This document shows positions 33,926-43,295 of a stretch of 64,000 nt of DNA, piece after piece. Source of the DNA: Williamsia soli. GTDB lineage: Bacteria; Actinomycetota; Actinomycetes; Mycobacteriales; Mycobacteriaceae. How positions within the stretch are numbered: the first letter of the stretch is position 1; every line of letters starts with the position of its first letter. The notes under the pieces are model-generated. The model saw nothing but the letters and a program-made list of their open reading frames with translations. It was not told the origin of the DNA and ran no database searches. The translations under genes and the position numbers were made by a program. The stretch spans positions 124,001 to 188,000 of the forward strand of contig NZ_JAFRDR010000001.1 in the NCBI RefSeq assembly GCF_017377795.1, read 5' to 3'.

Positions 33926-34864
33926 ATGTCCCCACCGAGCAACACCCACATCAGTGATTGGGAAGCCGCGCACCTGGCGGTCGAACAGGTGTACTTCCCC
34001 CATGAACTGGCGGCGTTGTCCTCGCCCGACCTGTTGGCACTGAACTTGCGGACCGTCGACCTCGGGCCGGTGACGATCGGACGGCTGAACTGGGGAACCG
34101 ATGTCTCGATCGCCTGTGACTACCCCGGGGCATACGAGATCAACATCCCCCTCACCGGTCACCTCGACTCGCGGTCAGGGTCGGTGAGCACGGTGTCCGA
34201 GCCGGGGCAGGCGACCGTTTTCACCGCCGGGCGGCCGTCGACCATCACGAGGTGGTCTTCGGACTGTCAGGTGGTCGGGGTGAAGTTCGAGGCCGACTAC
34301 CTCGAGCGTGAAGCCGATCGGGTGCAGGCCACAGCGCTGCGGTCCCGATTGGTGCTCCCGGATCAGCTGGATCTGACCGGACCAGACGAACGCAGCTGGT
34401 TCGCGCTTGTCCGTGCGCTCACTGCGCAGCTGCGCGAACCCGCCGACCTGTTGTCGAATCCTCTGGTGGGACCGCAGTTGGCCAGCGCTGTGACGACGGC
34501 GTTCATCGTGGCGATCTCCCCTGACACACCTGGCACCGGGCTCCGGCCGCGCATGGTCAAGAGAGTCCTCGACGCGCTCCATGACGATCCGGCCAGGGAG
34601 TGGACGCTGGCCGACATGGCCGAGCTCGGTGGGTCGAGCGTGCGGCGGCTGCAAGAAGGGTTCGCCGAACACGTGGGGGCCAGCCCGACCGCAACGCTGC
34701 GAGACATCCGGCTCAGTCGGGCCCACGCCGACCTCACCATGCGAGGTGGTGCGACAACTGTGTCGGAAGTTTCTGCGCGATGGGGCTTTTCGAGCCCGAG
34801 CCGGTTCGCTGCGGCCTATCGTCGGCGGTTCGGGGAACCACCCTCGCGCATATCCCGTCCCTGA
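33926..34864 (+). CDS. AraC family regulator of the gcoAB operon
   Basis: 312 residues. The N-terminal half is the AraC-binding-like ligand domain ([16 protein letters not shown], about 72-87). The C-terminal 100 residues form the two-HTH DNA-binding domain, from [24 protein letters not shown] to [29 protein letters not shown]. It is transcribed away from gcoAB across 222 bp, the same arrangement as in characterised guaiacol-degrading actinobacteria. It is expected to activate gcoAB in response to guaiacol or a related phenol. Confidence 0.9.
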   Translation: MSPPSNTHISDWEAAHLAVEQVYFPHELAALSSPDLLALNLRTVDLGPVTIGRLNWGTDVSIACDYPGAYEINIPLTGHLDSRSGSVSTVSEPGQATVFTAGRPSTITRWSSDCQVVGVKFEADYLEREADRVQATALRSRLVLPDQLDLTGPDERSWFALVRALTAQLREPADLLSNPLVGPQLASAVTTAFIVAISPDTPGTGLRPRMVKRVLDALHDDPAREWTLADMAELGGSSVRRLQEGFAEHVGASPTATLRDIRLSRAHADLTMRGGATTVSEVSARWGFSSPSRFAAAYRRRFGEPPSRISRP

Positions 34865-34939
34865 GTCGAACACAAGAATTCACCGGCCGATGTTCCAAAC
34901 CATGGAATGTCTGGGGCATCCGGCGTAGTTGTGGGAGAC

Positions 34940-35692
34940 ATGACTGATCTCTCAAGCAAGGCAAAGACGCTGCTCGAACTCCACCAGCCAGGTAACCCGG
35001 TGATCCTGCCGACGGTGTGGGACGCATGGTCGGCGAACCTCGCCGTCTCTGCGGGTTTCACCGCACTGACCGTGGGCAGTCATCCGGTGTCCGACTCGAT
35101 CGGCAAGCCCGACAACGAAGGCATCACCTTCGACGAGCTCACCACCCGCATCAAGCAGATCACCGACGCCGTTGACGTCCCGATCTCGGTCGACATCGAA
35201 GCGGGGTACGGCGAAGATCCCAAGCGCCTCATCGAGGGCCTGATCACCGCGGGCGCTGTTGGCCTCAACATCGAGGACACCGTCCACAGCGAAGGTGGCC
35301 GGTTGCGCGAGGCCCAGGAGCACGCCGACTTCGTGGGTGCCCTGCGCGCAGCGTCGGATGCCACCGACGTGCATGTGGTCATCAACGCCCGCACCGACCT
35401 GTTCGTCAAGCAGGTCGGTGACGAGTCCGACCGGGTCGAGCGAGCCATCGAGCGGCTGAAGCTGGCTGCCGCGGCCGGGGCCGATGTGCTCTACCCGGTC
35501 GGCTTCCACACCGACGAGGTCCACAAGCGGCTCACCAGCGAGCTGCCGCTGCCGGTCAACGCCATCGGGCACCCGGTGAGCAACGAGAAGTCCGCGCTCG
35601 CGGCTCTCGGGATCGCCCGGGTCAGCTTCGGCCCGCTGTTTCAGCTGGTGCTGGCCGAGCGCGCGAACGACGTCCTCGCTGCCTGGAAGTAA
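34940..35692 (+). CDS. Isocitrate lyase / PEP mutase family protein
   Basis: 250 residues, a TIM barrel. It begins LPTVWDAWSANLAVSAGFTALTVGS and has VPISVDIEAGYGEDPKRL with the metal-binding Asp and Glu, GAVGLNIEDTV, and VVINARTDLF. The K-K-C-G-H catalytic loop of true isocitrate lyase is absent, placing it with the oxaloacetate decarboxylase/PEP mutase-like group whose substrates are varied. GGGAG lies just upstream of the ATG at 34940; an upstream in-frame start is unlikely. Confidence 0.85.
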   Translation: MTDLSSKAKTLLELHQPGNPVILPTVWDAWSANLAVSAGFTALTVGSHPVSDSIGKPDNEGITFDELTTRIKQITDAVDVPISVDIEAGYGEDPKRLIEGLITAGAVGLNIEDTVHSEGGRLREAQEHADFVGALRAASDATDVHVVINARTDLFVKQVGDESDRVERAIERLKLAAAAGADVLYPVGFHTDEVHKRLTSELPLPVNAIGHPVSNEKSALAALGIARVSFGPLFQLVLAERANDVLAAWK

Positions 35693-35701
35693 TCCCCGAT
35701 G

Positions 35702-35754
35702 ATGTGCCCTTTCGGCGGACCCCACCTGGGGTTTTGTTCGCCAAAGGGGCACAT
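35702..35754. terminator. Two-tier hairpin between convergent genes
   Basis: The outer arms ATGTGCCC (35702-35709) and GGGCACAT (35747-35754) continue as TTT/AAA and GGCG/CGCC with one bulged base on each side. An inner ACCCC/GGGGT stem closes on ACCT. It lies 10 bp after the PEP-mutase-like stop and 15 bp before the convergent dehydrogenase stop, so a bidirectional terminator is most likely. Confidence 0.65.
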
Positions 35755-35768
35755 TTTCGGTGTGTGGG

Positions 35769-36884
35769 TCAGCCGAGCTCGACCCGCTTGATCCTGTCGT
35801 CGCCGTCTTTCGGGTCGCCGCGCCCGTCGGTGTTGTTGGTGAGGAACCACAGCGACCCGTCGGGCGCGACCGCGACATCGCGGAGGCGGCCGAAATCACC
35901 TGCGTAGAGGTCGTCGCCGGCGGCGGGATCGCTGACCGGGACTGCGCGTAGGCGTTCGCCCTTGAGGTTTGCGATATAGAGGGTGTCCCCGGCGATCGTC
36001 ATCCCACTCGGGCTGGCGTCGTCGGGACTCCACTGCTGGACGGGATCGACGAAGACGTTGTCGCCGCGGACGTCGCCGTTCATCCCCTCGACCGCCGGCC
36101 ATCCGTAGTTGCCGCCGCGGGTGATGACGTTGAGTTCGTCCCAGGTGTCCTGCCCGTACTCGGACGAGAACATCGTGCCGTCCGCGGCCCAGGCCAGACC
36201 CTGCACGTTGCGGTGGCCCAGCGACCACACGGGACTGCCAGGAAAAGGGTTGTCCGCCGGAACCGAACCATCGGGGTTGATCCGCAGGATCTTTCCGGAA
36301 AGACTGCCCAGATCTTGCGCACTCGGCCGGTCCTGGGCGTCGCCGGTGGTGATGTAGAGCATGCCGTCGGGTCCGAACGCGATGCGTCCACCGTTGTGCG
36401 TGCGTCCACCGGGGATGCCCGCGATCACTTCCTCAGGTGCGCCGAGGCCGAGCGTGCCTGCAGACCCGGTCAATGGGTAGCGCACGACCCGATTGTCACC
36501 AACTGCGCTCGTGAAGTAGACGTAGAGATCCCTGTTCTGGACCCCCAGCCCGAGAAGGCCGCCCTCGCCGGCCGGGGCAACGTCTGTGACGGTCCCGACG
36601 ACCCGGGTCGAGTTGCCAGTCACCTCGAGGATGTCGCCCGAGTCGCGTTCGCTGATGAGCGGGGCGCCATCGGCGAAGGCGATCGACCAGGGTGCGTCCA
36701 GTCCGGTGACGAGGTCTTCCGGAACCGCGTCGCGCTGTGCCGCCGGTGGGGCAGAAGACGACGAGTAACCCGGCGGATACGGGGTCCCCGACGTTGTCAC
36801 CGTTCCGCTTCCGGAATCGCCGCCACACCCGGCTATCAGCGTCGCTCCGGCTATCGACATGATCAGTCCGGTTCTGGTTCGCAT
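35769..36884 (-). CDS. PQQ-dependent sugar dehydrogenase-like lipoprotein
   Basis: 371 residues. A lipoprotein signal with lipobox LIAGC puts the mature protein on the outer face of the membrane, followed by a Ser/Pro-rich linker. The rest is a six-bladed beta-propeller of the soluble glucose/sorbosone dehydrogenase (GDH) type: GLDAPWSIAFADGAPLISERDSG, GEGGLLGLGVQ, HNGGRIAFGPDGMLYITTGD and SLGHRNVQGLAWAADGTMFSSEYG are typical blades. It would oxidise a sugar or aldose with PQQ, if PQQ is available. AAGGTGG precedes the ATG. Confidence 0.88.
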   Translation of the reverse strand: MRTRTGLIMSIAGATLIAGCGGDSGSGTVTTSGTPYPPGYSSSSAPPAAQRDAVPEDLVTGLDAPWSIAFADGAPLISERDSGDILEVTGNSTRVVGTVTDVAPAGEGGLLGLGVQNRDLYVYFTSAVGDNRVVRYPLTGSAGTLGLGAPEEVIAGIPGGRTHNGGRIAFGPDGMLYITTGDAQDRPSAQDLGSLSGKILRINPDGSVPADNPFPGSPVWSLGHRNVQGLAWAADGTMFSSEYGQDTWDELNVITRGGNYGWPAVEGMNGDVRGDNVFVDPVQQWSPDDASPSGMTIAGDTLYIANLKGERLRAVPVSDPAAGDDLYAGDFGRLRDVAVAPDGSLWFLTNNTDGRGDPKDGDDRIKRVELG

Positions 36885-37072
36885 GACCACCTTCGGTGTG
36901 TGATGTCCGTTTCCGACCGTTACCGAAAACGGTACGCGAAGCGCAGTGGGCACATCTCATAGCGAATTCACGGTGGGTTCACATCTCACCGGTGGTTTCG
37001 ATGCAGGACGATGGGGGCGACAGTGGACGGTCACGGCAGTAGAGGAGAGGCGCCAGTGGTGGAGACGATCGC

Positions 37073-38809
37073 GTGGAGCTGACGCTCGTCGGAGTGGTCG
37101 CGATCATCGCGATCGTCGCAGTGGCCGTCTTCGCCGGACGACTCGGTGTCGCCGCCCCTCTGCTCCTGGTCATCGTCGGCGTCGGACTCAGCTTCGTGCC
37201 CGGAGTCCCGGACCTCGAGGTCGAGCCGGAGCTGATTCTCGCCGGAGTGCTGCCCCCGCTGCTCTATTCGGCCGCGGTCAACATGCCCGCCCAGGACTTC
37301 CGCCGCAACTTCAAACCGATCAGCGCGCTCGCGGTGGTGCTCGTCGTGGTCACGACCCTCGGAACCGGCTGGTTCTTCCACGCGCTGATCCCCGATATCG
37401 GCTGGCCGGCGGCCCTGGCCTTGGGTGCGGTGATCAGCCCCACCGACGCCGTGGCGGCGACCTCGGTCGGCAAGAAGCTCGGCTTGCCCTCACGGGTGGT
37501 CGCCGTGCTCGAGGGCGAGGGGCTGGTGAATGACGCGTCCGCTCTGGTGTTGCTCCGCTCGGCGGTCGCAGCCCTGGGCGGCACGGTCACCCTGTGGGGC
37601 GTCGCAGGTGACTTCGTCTTCGCGGTGCTGGCAGCCGTGGTCGTCGGTGCGATCGTCGGCTACGTGAACGTGCGGATCCGTGGTCTGCTCAATGATTCGG
37701 TGCTCACGACGGCCATCTCGCTCGTGGTGCCGTTTATCGCATACATACCCGCGGAGGAGGTCGGTGCCTCGGGAGTGCTCGCGGTGGTGGTTGCGGGCCT
37801 GATCACCGGGCACCTGGGATCGCGGTATCTGAGGGCGCAGGATCGGCTCGCGGAGACGACCAACTGGCGCACCCTCGCGTTCTTGCTCGAAGGCGCGGTG
37901 TTCCTGTTCATGGGGATGGAACTGAAGAAGGCCGTCGAGCAGGTGCAGGAGAGCGAGTTCAGCACCTGGACCGCGGTGGCGATCGGCCTGGTCGCTTCGG
38001 CCATCGTGATCGCCTTGCGGATCGCCTTCGTCGGCCCGATGGTCGGGTTGCTCCGCCGCGACACCCGGCGCGCATCGGACGCGGTGTCGCGGCTCGACGA
38101 GATCCAGGCTCGTCTCGACGCCCGAGAGCCCGACGAACGGTTCACTGCACGGCGGCTCGAGTACATGGAGACACGAGTGGCCCGAGTCTCGGCTGATCTG
38201 GCGTTCCACCTCAACGAGACGCTCGGTTGGCGCGGTGGGGTGGTGCTCGGGTGGGCCGGGATGCGAGGTGCGATCACGGTCGCCGCCGCGCAGACCCTGC
38301 CCCAGGACACCCCGCACCGACCCCAGCTGATCCTGATCGCGTTCGTCGTCGCGGCGACGACCCTGCTGCTGCAAGGGTTCACGCTCCCGAGCGTGATCCG
38401 GATGGCGAAGGTGGCCCCGGACGATCCAGAGCGGCTGCGCGACGAGTACGCCCAGCTCGTCGATGAGTTGCAAGAAGCCGCGACCGCGGCGATCGATGAT
38501 CCCGACGTACTCGAGCAGGCAGGTGGCTCGGTTCCGGAAGTGGTCATCGAGCTGGTGCGCGCGGACAGCATCGTCGGTCGCGTGAGATCGAGTCGCGATG
38601 CCGCGGACGCCGAAGACACCGAGGCCAACAAACAGGGTCGGGAACGATACTTCGCGCTACGCCTGCTGGTGCTGGCAGCAGAACGAAAGGCACTACTCAA
38701 AGCCCGGAAGCTGGGTGTCTACAGCTCCCAGGCCCTGACCCATGCCCAGAACCTGCTCGACCTCGAGGAGGCCCGGCTGCAACAGCTCAGCGACGACGAG
38801 TCGGAGTGA
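37073..38809 (+). CDS. Na+/H+ antiporter, CPA1 family
   Basis: 578 residues. About 12 membrane helices cover residues 1-330, with the ion-binding signature GAVISPTDAVAATSV (about 120-135) and LEGEGLVNDASALV, typical of NhaP/CPA1 exchangers. The remaining 250 residues are a mostly helical, charged cytoplasmic tail containing RRLEYMETRVARVSADL, probably regulatory. The start is a GTG with GGTGGAG about 10 nt upstream. It exchanges Na+ or K+ for protons in pH and ion balance. Single gene; its stop is 4 bp from the convergent neighbour. Confidence 0.92.
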   Translation: MELTLVGVVAIIAIVAVAVFAGRLGVAAPLLLVIVGVGLSFVPGVPDLEVEPELILAGVLPPLLYSAAVNMPAQDFRRNFKPISALAVVLVVVTTLGTGWFFHALIPDIGWPAALALGAVISPTDAVAATSVGKKLGLPSRVVAVLEGEGLVNDASALVLLRSAVAALGGTVTLWGVAGDFVFAVLAAVVVGAIVGYVNVRIRGLLNDSVLTTAISLVVPFIAYIPAEEVGASGVLAVVVAGLITGHLGSRYLRAQDRLAETTNWRTLAFLLEGAVFLFMGMELKKAVEQVQESEFSTWTAVAIGLVASAIVIALRIAFVGPMVGLLRRDTRRASDAVSRLDEIQARLDAREPDERFTARRLEYMETRVARVSADLAFHLNETLGWRGGVVLGWAGMRGAITVAAAQTLPQDTPHRPQLILIAFVVAATTLLLQGFTLPSVIRMAKVAPDDPERLRDEYAQLVDELQEAATAAIDDPDVLEQAGGSVPEVVIELVRADSIVGRVRSSRDAADAEDTEANKQGRERYFALRLLVLAAERKALLKARKLGVYSSQALTHAQNLLDLEEARLQQLSDDESE

Positions 38810-38813
38810 GCAG

Positions 38814-39755
38814 TCAGTAGCTGGCGTTCGGGTCCACCCTGGCGAGCATGTCGTCACCGCCGGCCGCGAAGCGTCGCAGGTTCTCGCCTACCCACGGTGC
38901 CAGCGTCCGTTTGAGACCCGACGAGGGATTCGCCACATGCGGGGTGATGATCACGTTCGGCAGATCCCACAGCGGATTGTCGGCGGCGGGTGGTTCGGGA
39001 TCGGTGACGTCGAGCGCGGCGCCCGCGATCGCGCCGTCGACCAGTGCCTGATGCAGGGCATCTTCATCGACGAGTGGTCCGCGGGCGACGTTGATCAACC
39101 ACGCGTGCGAGCGCATGGCGGCCAGCGACTCCGCGTTGATCATGTGCCGGGTCTCATCGGTCGAGGGCGCCGCCAGGACGACGTGGTCGCACCGCGGCCA
39201 CACCTCGTCGAGCCGATCGAACGGCAAGGTCTCCATCGCGCCCTCGACGTCTCGCCCGGAACGGTTCACGGCGATCACCGCGGCGCCGCACGCGGCAAGC
39301 CGCGGGATCAGAGACCGGGCGATACCGCCTGCGCCGACGATGGCGACCGTCGACCCGTGCAGTGAACGCACCGACGCGTCGACGGCGTCCTTGTCCCAGC
39401 GCGTACGCACTGCGGTATTGATCTGCCGAAGGCCCGTCAGCAGCAGGGCGAGGGCGTGTTCGGCGACGTTCTCGGCGTAGAAGCCCGACGCGTTGGTCCA
39501 GATCCGCTTCTCGTCGAGCAACCCGGCGTTCAGAAACGACTCGATCCCGGCCAGGCGCAGCTGCACCCACTCGATGTGATCGGGGAGCGGTTCGGGGAAA
39601 CCGGCCACGTCACCCGTCCAGACAAGTACCCGGGCGTCGTCGAGCCCGGTCAACTCGCCTCCCGCAGTCAGGATCGCCTCGGAGATGTACGGGTCGGTGT
39701 CGGGAAGCAGGGCGACGGTTATGAGCCCGCCGGATGTCGGTTCGGCGGCGGTCAT
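38814..39755 (-). CDS. D-isomer-specific 2-hydroxyacid dehydrogenase family protein
   Basis: 313 residues. The NAD-binding domain begins [22 protein letters not shown] (GxGxxA variant of the nucleotide loop). The catalytic positions are the Arg in [13 protein letters not shown], the Glu in DVTDPEPP and the His in [12 protein letters not shown]. It reduces a 2-keto acid or oxidises the D-hydroxy acid; the substrate is open. The ATG overlaps the stop of rnhA (ATGA), so the two genes are cotranscribed without an obvious functional link. Confidence 0.88.
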   Translation of the reverse strand: MTAAEPTSGGLITVALLPDTDPYISEAILTAGGELTGLDDARVLVWTGDVAGFPEPLPDHIEWVQLRLAGIESFLNAGLLDEKRIWTNASGFYAENVAEHALALLLTGLRQINTAVRTRWDKDAVDASVRSLHGSTVAIVGAGGIARSLIPRLAACGAAVIAVNRSGRDVEGAMETLPFDRLDEVWPRCDHVVLAAPSTDETRHMINAESLAAMRSHAWLINVARGPLVDEDALHQALVDGAIAGAALDVTDPEPPAADNPLWDLPNVIITPHVANPSSGLKRTLAPWVGENLRRFAAGGDDMLARVDPNASY

Positions 39756-40216
39756 ACGGGCTCCTTCAACGTCCGGGCCGCAGAGGTCGCCAGCTCGTCG
39801 GCGATCTCGTTGTAGTGGTCGCCCGCGTGGCCCTTGACCCAGCGCCACTCGACGTCGTGCCGCTCGCACTGGGCGATGAGTTCACGCCACAGCTCACTGT
39901 TCTTGACGGGCTTCTTGTCCTTCGTCTGCCAACCGTTGGCCTGCCAGCCCGCAGCCCACTTCGTGATGCCGTTCCGGACGTAGGTGCTGTCGGTGTAGAG
40001 GATCACCGTCGATCGCTTGGTGACGGCCTCGAGTCCCTTGATGGCGGCGGTGAGTTCCATCCGGTTGTTGGTGGTGGCCGGTTCCGGTCCGGAGATCCGT
40101 TTTTCGTGGTTCTTGTATCGCAGGACGGCACCCCAACCGCCGGGACCGGGATTGCCGAGGCATGCGCCGTCCGTCGAGATCTCGACCGGAATGGTCACAT
40201 CGTTGTCGTCCGCCAT
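39752..40216 (-). CDS. rnhA: Ribonuclease HI
   Basis: 154 residues, the standard single-domain form. All four catalytic acids are present: Asp16 in [11 protein letters not shown], Glu54 in NRMELTAAI, Asp76 in LYTDSTYV and Asp140 in YNEIADELA, plus KGHAGD with the catalytic-loop His. It cleaves RNA in RNA-DNA hybrids. It is the first gene of a two-gene unit, divergent from the nitronate monooxygenase with a 43-bp gap. Confidence 0.95.
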   Translation of the reverse strand: MADDNDVTIPVEISTDGACLGNPGPGGWGAVLRYKNHEKRISGPEPATTNNRMELTAAIKGLEAVTKRSTVILYTDSTYVRNGITKWAAGWQANGWQTKDKKPVKNSELWRELIAQCERHDVEWRWVKGHAGDHYNEIADELATSAARTLKEPV

Positions 40217-40259
40217 GGCGAGAAGGCTACCGTCGCCTCAAGACAAGTGGAGGAGGCGG

Positions 40260-41291
40260 ATGGTGACCATGTTCGACCTACGCGGGCTCGACGCCCCGAT
40301 CGTCGGTGCACCGATGGCAGGCGGTCCCAGCACTCCGGCGCTGGCCGCTGCGGTCAGTGGTGCCGGCGGACTCGGCTTTCTGGCGGGCGCCTTGCTGGGA
40401 GCAGAGAAACTCGCCGCGGATATCGACACCGCGCGGAACCTGACCAGCGGTCCACTCGGGGTCAATTTGTTTGTGCCGCAGTTCGACACCGGAATACCGG
40501 AGAAGATCGCGGCGTACGCCGCGGAGCTCGCGGAACTGGCCTCGCAGTTCGAGATCGAACTCGGCGAGCCCCGCTACACCGACGACGACTACCCGGCGAA
40601 AGTCGAGGTGCTCCTGGACCTCAAACCCGAGGTCGTCTCCTTCACCTTCGGCTGCGCGAGTGCCGGCGACATCGCCCGGCTGCGGGCCGCGGGAATCACG
40701 ACCGTGGCAACGGTCACCACGGAAGCCGAAACCGAGATCGCGAAGGCCCGTGGGGTCGATGCGTTCGTCGCGCAGGGGCCGGGCGCCGGAGGGCACCGCG
40801 GCACGTTCGATCCACTGGCGCAACCGGCGACAGACTCACTCGAGGTCCTCCTCGCGGCGGTTCTCGAACGCGCTGATGTGGTGATCGCGGCAGGCGGTAT
40901 CGGCACCCCCGAAGAGGTCGAGCAGGTGGTGGGTCTCGGGGCGGTGGCAGCACAGGTGGGAACGGCGCTGCTGCTCAGCGACGAGGCCGGCACGAATCCG
41001 GTGTCGCGAGCAGCGCTCCACGATGGGCAGTTCACCGAAACCGCTGTCACAAAAGCCTTCTCGGGGCGCTATGCCCGAGGCCTCAAGAACCGGTTCATGG
41101 AGAACCACGATCAGACGGCGCCCCTGGCGTACCCGCAGATCCACTATCTCACCGGTCCGTTGCGCCGCGCCGCAGTGAGGGCGGGCGATGCCCACGCGAC
41201 AAACCATTGGGCCGGTACCGGCTTCACCAATGCCCGACCGGATGCCGCCGCCGCCATCGTCGAATCGCTGAGCAGCCGCGTCCGGCGATGA
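40260..41291 (+). CDS. Nitronate monooxygenase family flavoprotein
   Basis: 343 residues, FMN-binding TIM barrel. Typical parts: APIVGAPMAGGPSTPALAAAVSGAGGLGFL at the start, VVSFTFGCASAGDIARLRAAG, AQGPGAGGHRGTF with the catalytic His, and ADVVIAAGGIGTPEEVEQVVGLGAVAAQVGTALL near the FMN phosphate. It oxidises nitronates such as propionate 3-nitronate, protecting central metabolism. GGAGGAGG ends 3 nt before the ATG. It overlaps the next gene by 4 nt. Confidence 0.9.
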   Translation: MVTMFDLRGLDAPIVGAPMAGGPSTPALAAAVSGAGGLGFLAGALLGAEKLAADIDTARNLTSGPLGVNLFVPQFDTGIPEKIAAYAAELAELASQFEIELGEPRYTDDDYPAKVEVLLDLKPEVVSFTFGCASAGDIARLRAAGITTVATVTTEAETEIAKARGVDAFVAQGPGAGGHRGTFDPLAQPATDSLEVLLAAVLERADVVIAAGGIGTPEEVEQVVGLGAVAAQVGTALLLSDEAGTNPVSRAALHDGQFTETAVTKAFSGRYARGLKNRFMENHDQTAPLAYPQIHYLTGPLRRAAVRAGDAHATNHWAGTGFTNARPDAAAAIVESLSSRVRR

Positions 41292-42250
41292 GCGAGACGG
41301 TGGCGTTGTCTCAGCCGAAGGGGTTGTCTCCCGGCATCTTCGGGGTCGGATTCGGGCTCGCGGGGCTGTCCGGTACGTGGACGATCACCGCTGCACACAC
41401 CGGACTGCCCGTCGGTGCGGCCGACGCGCTGTGGATCGTCACCGCTGTTGTCTTCGTGATCAACGTCCTCCGCTTCTGCGCTCGAGCGGGCAACCCGGTC
41501 CACTACGTGGAGCACTTCCGGCACCCGATCACCGGACCATTCGTCGCGCTGGCGCCGGCAACCGCAATGTTGTTAGGGGACCGGCTGTTTGCGGAATCTC
41601 CATCGGTTGGACGCGGTGTGGTGATCGCCGGCTTCGTCGTCGCGGTGGTGTTGGCGCTCGGCTTCATCCACAACGTGCTGCTCGGGATGGGTTCGATAGA
41701 AGACCTGCACTCGGGTCACCTCCTGCCGATCGTCGCGGCCGGCTTCGTCGGCGCACAGTCCTTGGCGACCATCGGTGCACCGAACACCGCTGTCGGAGTG
41801 TTCGGTGCAGCGGTCTTGGCCTGGTTCCTCGTCGGCGCCGCGCTGGTGGCACGGCACGCCTTCTTTGCGCCGCTACCGGATGCGCTGGTGCCCACGATGG
41901 CGATCTTCGCGGCCCCACCCGTGGTCGGGGGCAACGCCTGGTTTGCGATCACGGCACCGGACAGCTCCGACGACCGGATCCAGATCGCACTGCTGGGTAT
42001 TGCGGTACTGCTCATCGGTAGTCAGCTGATGCTCTTGCCGCGATACCGCAGAGTGCGCTTCTCCCTTAGCTTCTGGTCCTTCACCTTCACGGCTGCTGCG
42101 GCCGCGACATATGGGATCCACTGGTTGGCGCTGACGCATCCGCCGGGCGAGATCGCTTGGATCTGGCTGCTCTTCGCGGTGGCGACGCTGATCGTGGGCG
42201 GTATCGCACTACGGTCGTTGGCACTGCTACGGCCGAGTCGTCAGGCGTAG
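41288..42250 (+). CDS. TDT/SLAC1 family membrane transporter
   Basis: 320 residues with about ten membrane helices and a short hydrophilic N-terminus (SETVALSQPKGLSPGIFGVGFGLAGLSGTW), the pattern of the tellurite-resistance/dicarboxylate (TehA/SLAC1) family of anion channels and exporters. The start overlaps the nitronate monooxygenase stop (ATGA), so the two are coupled. Export of nitrite or an organic anion produced by that enzyme is a reasonable guess. It ends 10 bp inside the convergent GH16 gene. Confidence 0.8.
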   Translation: MSETVALSQPKGLSPGIFGVGFGLAGLSGTWTITAAHTGLPVGAADALWIVTAVVFVINVLRFCARAGNPVHYVEHFRHPITGPFVALAPATAMLLGDRLFAESPSVGRGVVIAGFVVAVVLALGFIHNVLLGMGSIEDLHSGHLLPIVAAGFVGAQSLATIGAPNTAVGVFGAAVLAWFLVGAALVARHAFFAPLPDALVPTMAIFAAPPVVGGNAWFAITAPDSSDDRIQIALLGIAVLLIGSQLMLLPRYRRVRFSLSFWSFTFTAAAAATYGIHWLALTHPPGEIAWIWLLFAVATLIVGGIALRSLALLRPSRQA

Positions 42251-43017
42251 CCGCGCACGTGGTCGATGATCAACTCCGGCACGAGATGGTCGTCGTGCCC
42301 GTCGCTGCGGTCTGGGAAGTCGAACACGGCGAGCATCATCTGCATCGGGTACGTCGGTGGATCGGGGCAGCGCCGAACGAACTCGTCGTCGACGTAGAAA
42401 CTGACGGAGTCGGGAGTCCAGTCGACCGCGTAGGTATGGAACTCGGTGACGTCGATGGGCGTGGGCAGCGCCACGAAGTCGTCGACCAGAGCGGGATCGC
42501 GGAATGGATGCACACCCGTCCCCACTGCTGCTGATGGTTGAGATGTGATGGAGTCACCGAAGATCTCGGCCACGCAGATCTCGCCGCTGCGGGACGGGAC
42601 GTCTTCGAGGCCGACCATCCACCACGCGAACATCGATCGTGGCGAGATGGTGGCGCGCATCCGGGTCTCGAGGTATCCGCCTGACGGAGTCCAGCCGGCC
42701 AACGCGGGTTGCTCTTCGCGTACAACGGCGCCGACGTGTGGTGGCTGCTGGCCAAGTGTGCTGCCCACCGGTCCGGAACCGTTGCCGGACTGGACGGCCG
42801 AGACGCGGAGTGGGTCGTGCTCGTCGGCCAGCCACAGTCCTTGGTCGCGAGGGATGCTCAGGTGCAGGCATGAGTCGGAGAGAGACCACGTCGCTGCGGT
42901 TGCCGCCCGGGAACTCCAGGCAGGCAGATAGTGCGGAAGCCAGACGTCCAGGTCGAGTTCGGGGCCGTCGAACTCTTCGGCGAACACCAGGGTGCGGCCG
43001 GAAGACTGAGCGCCCAC
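42241..43017 (-). CDS. Glycoside hydrolase family 16-like protein with altered active site
   Basis: 258 residues, a concanavalin-type jelly roll without a signal peptide. Segments such as LVFAEEFDGPELDLDVWLPHY, GYLETRMRATISPRSMFAWWMVG and FHTYAVDWTPDSVSFYVDDEFVR are typical of GH16. The catalytic E-x-D-x-x-E motif appears as EICVAE: both glutamates are kept, but the middle Asp is Cys. It may be a non-catalytic carbohydrate-binding relative or an enzyme with altered chemistry. GTG start. It sits 6 bp downstream of the 49-residue protein gene, in the same unit. Confidence 0.8.
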   Translation of the reverse strand: MGAQSSGRTLVFAEEFDGPELDLDVWLPHYLPAWSSRAATAATWSLSDSCLHLSIPRDQGLWLADEHDPLRVSAVQSGNGSGPVGSTLGQQPPHVGAVVREEQPALAGWTPSGGYLETRMRATISPRSMFAWWMVGLEDVPSRSGEICVAEIFGDSITSQPSAAVGTGVHPFRDPALVDDFVALPTPIDVTEFHTYAVDWTPDSVSFYVDDEFVRRCPDPPTYPMQMMLAVFDFPDRSDGHDDHLVPELIIDHVRGYA

Positions 43018-43023
43018 CGACGA

Positions 43024-43173
43024 CTACTGCCCGTCGGTGGAACCCTCGGTCCCACCGAGTGCATGACCGCGATTGATCTCGTGTCCGTGCTCGCCGGCCT
43101 CGTATACGGCGAGCTGCTTACGGAGTTCCTCGGTTTCGCCGATCGGTTCCGCGTCTTCGAAAGGAAAAGTCAT
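43024..43173 (-). CDS. 49-residue acidic microprotein, paralogue A
   Basis: 49 residues, acidic and probably disordered: it begins MTFPFEDAEPIGETEEL and ends RGHALGGTEGSTDGQ. It aligns without gaps to the 49-residue protein at 46966-47115 with 27 identical positions, concentrated at both ends. GAGGA lies 4 nt before the ATG. It is followed 6 bp later by the GH16-like gene. I know no function; matching lengths and ends show this is a real family rather than a chance frame. Confidence 0.75.
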   Translation of the reverse strand: MTFPFEDAEPIGETEELRKQLAVYEAGEHGHEINRGHALGGTEGSTDGQ

Positions 43174-43295
43174 CAGTCCTCGCAGGTGTGGGTGCTTCTC
43201 ACTCCACCGTACGTCTACCGGGTGCCGGTACACGCGTGGTTCGGCACCTCAGACCGGCGCCGCGAGGGCGGCGAGCGCGCGAAGAACTCTCGTGC

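Noticed and set aside
35702-35754. Mobile palindromic element
   Set aside because: It lies exactly between two convergent stops and has no second copy in the window, so a bidirectional terminator explains it.
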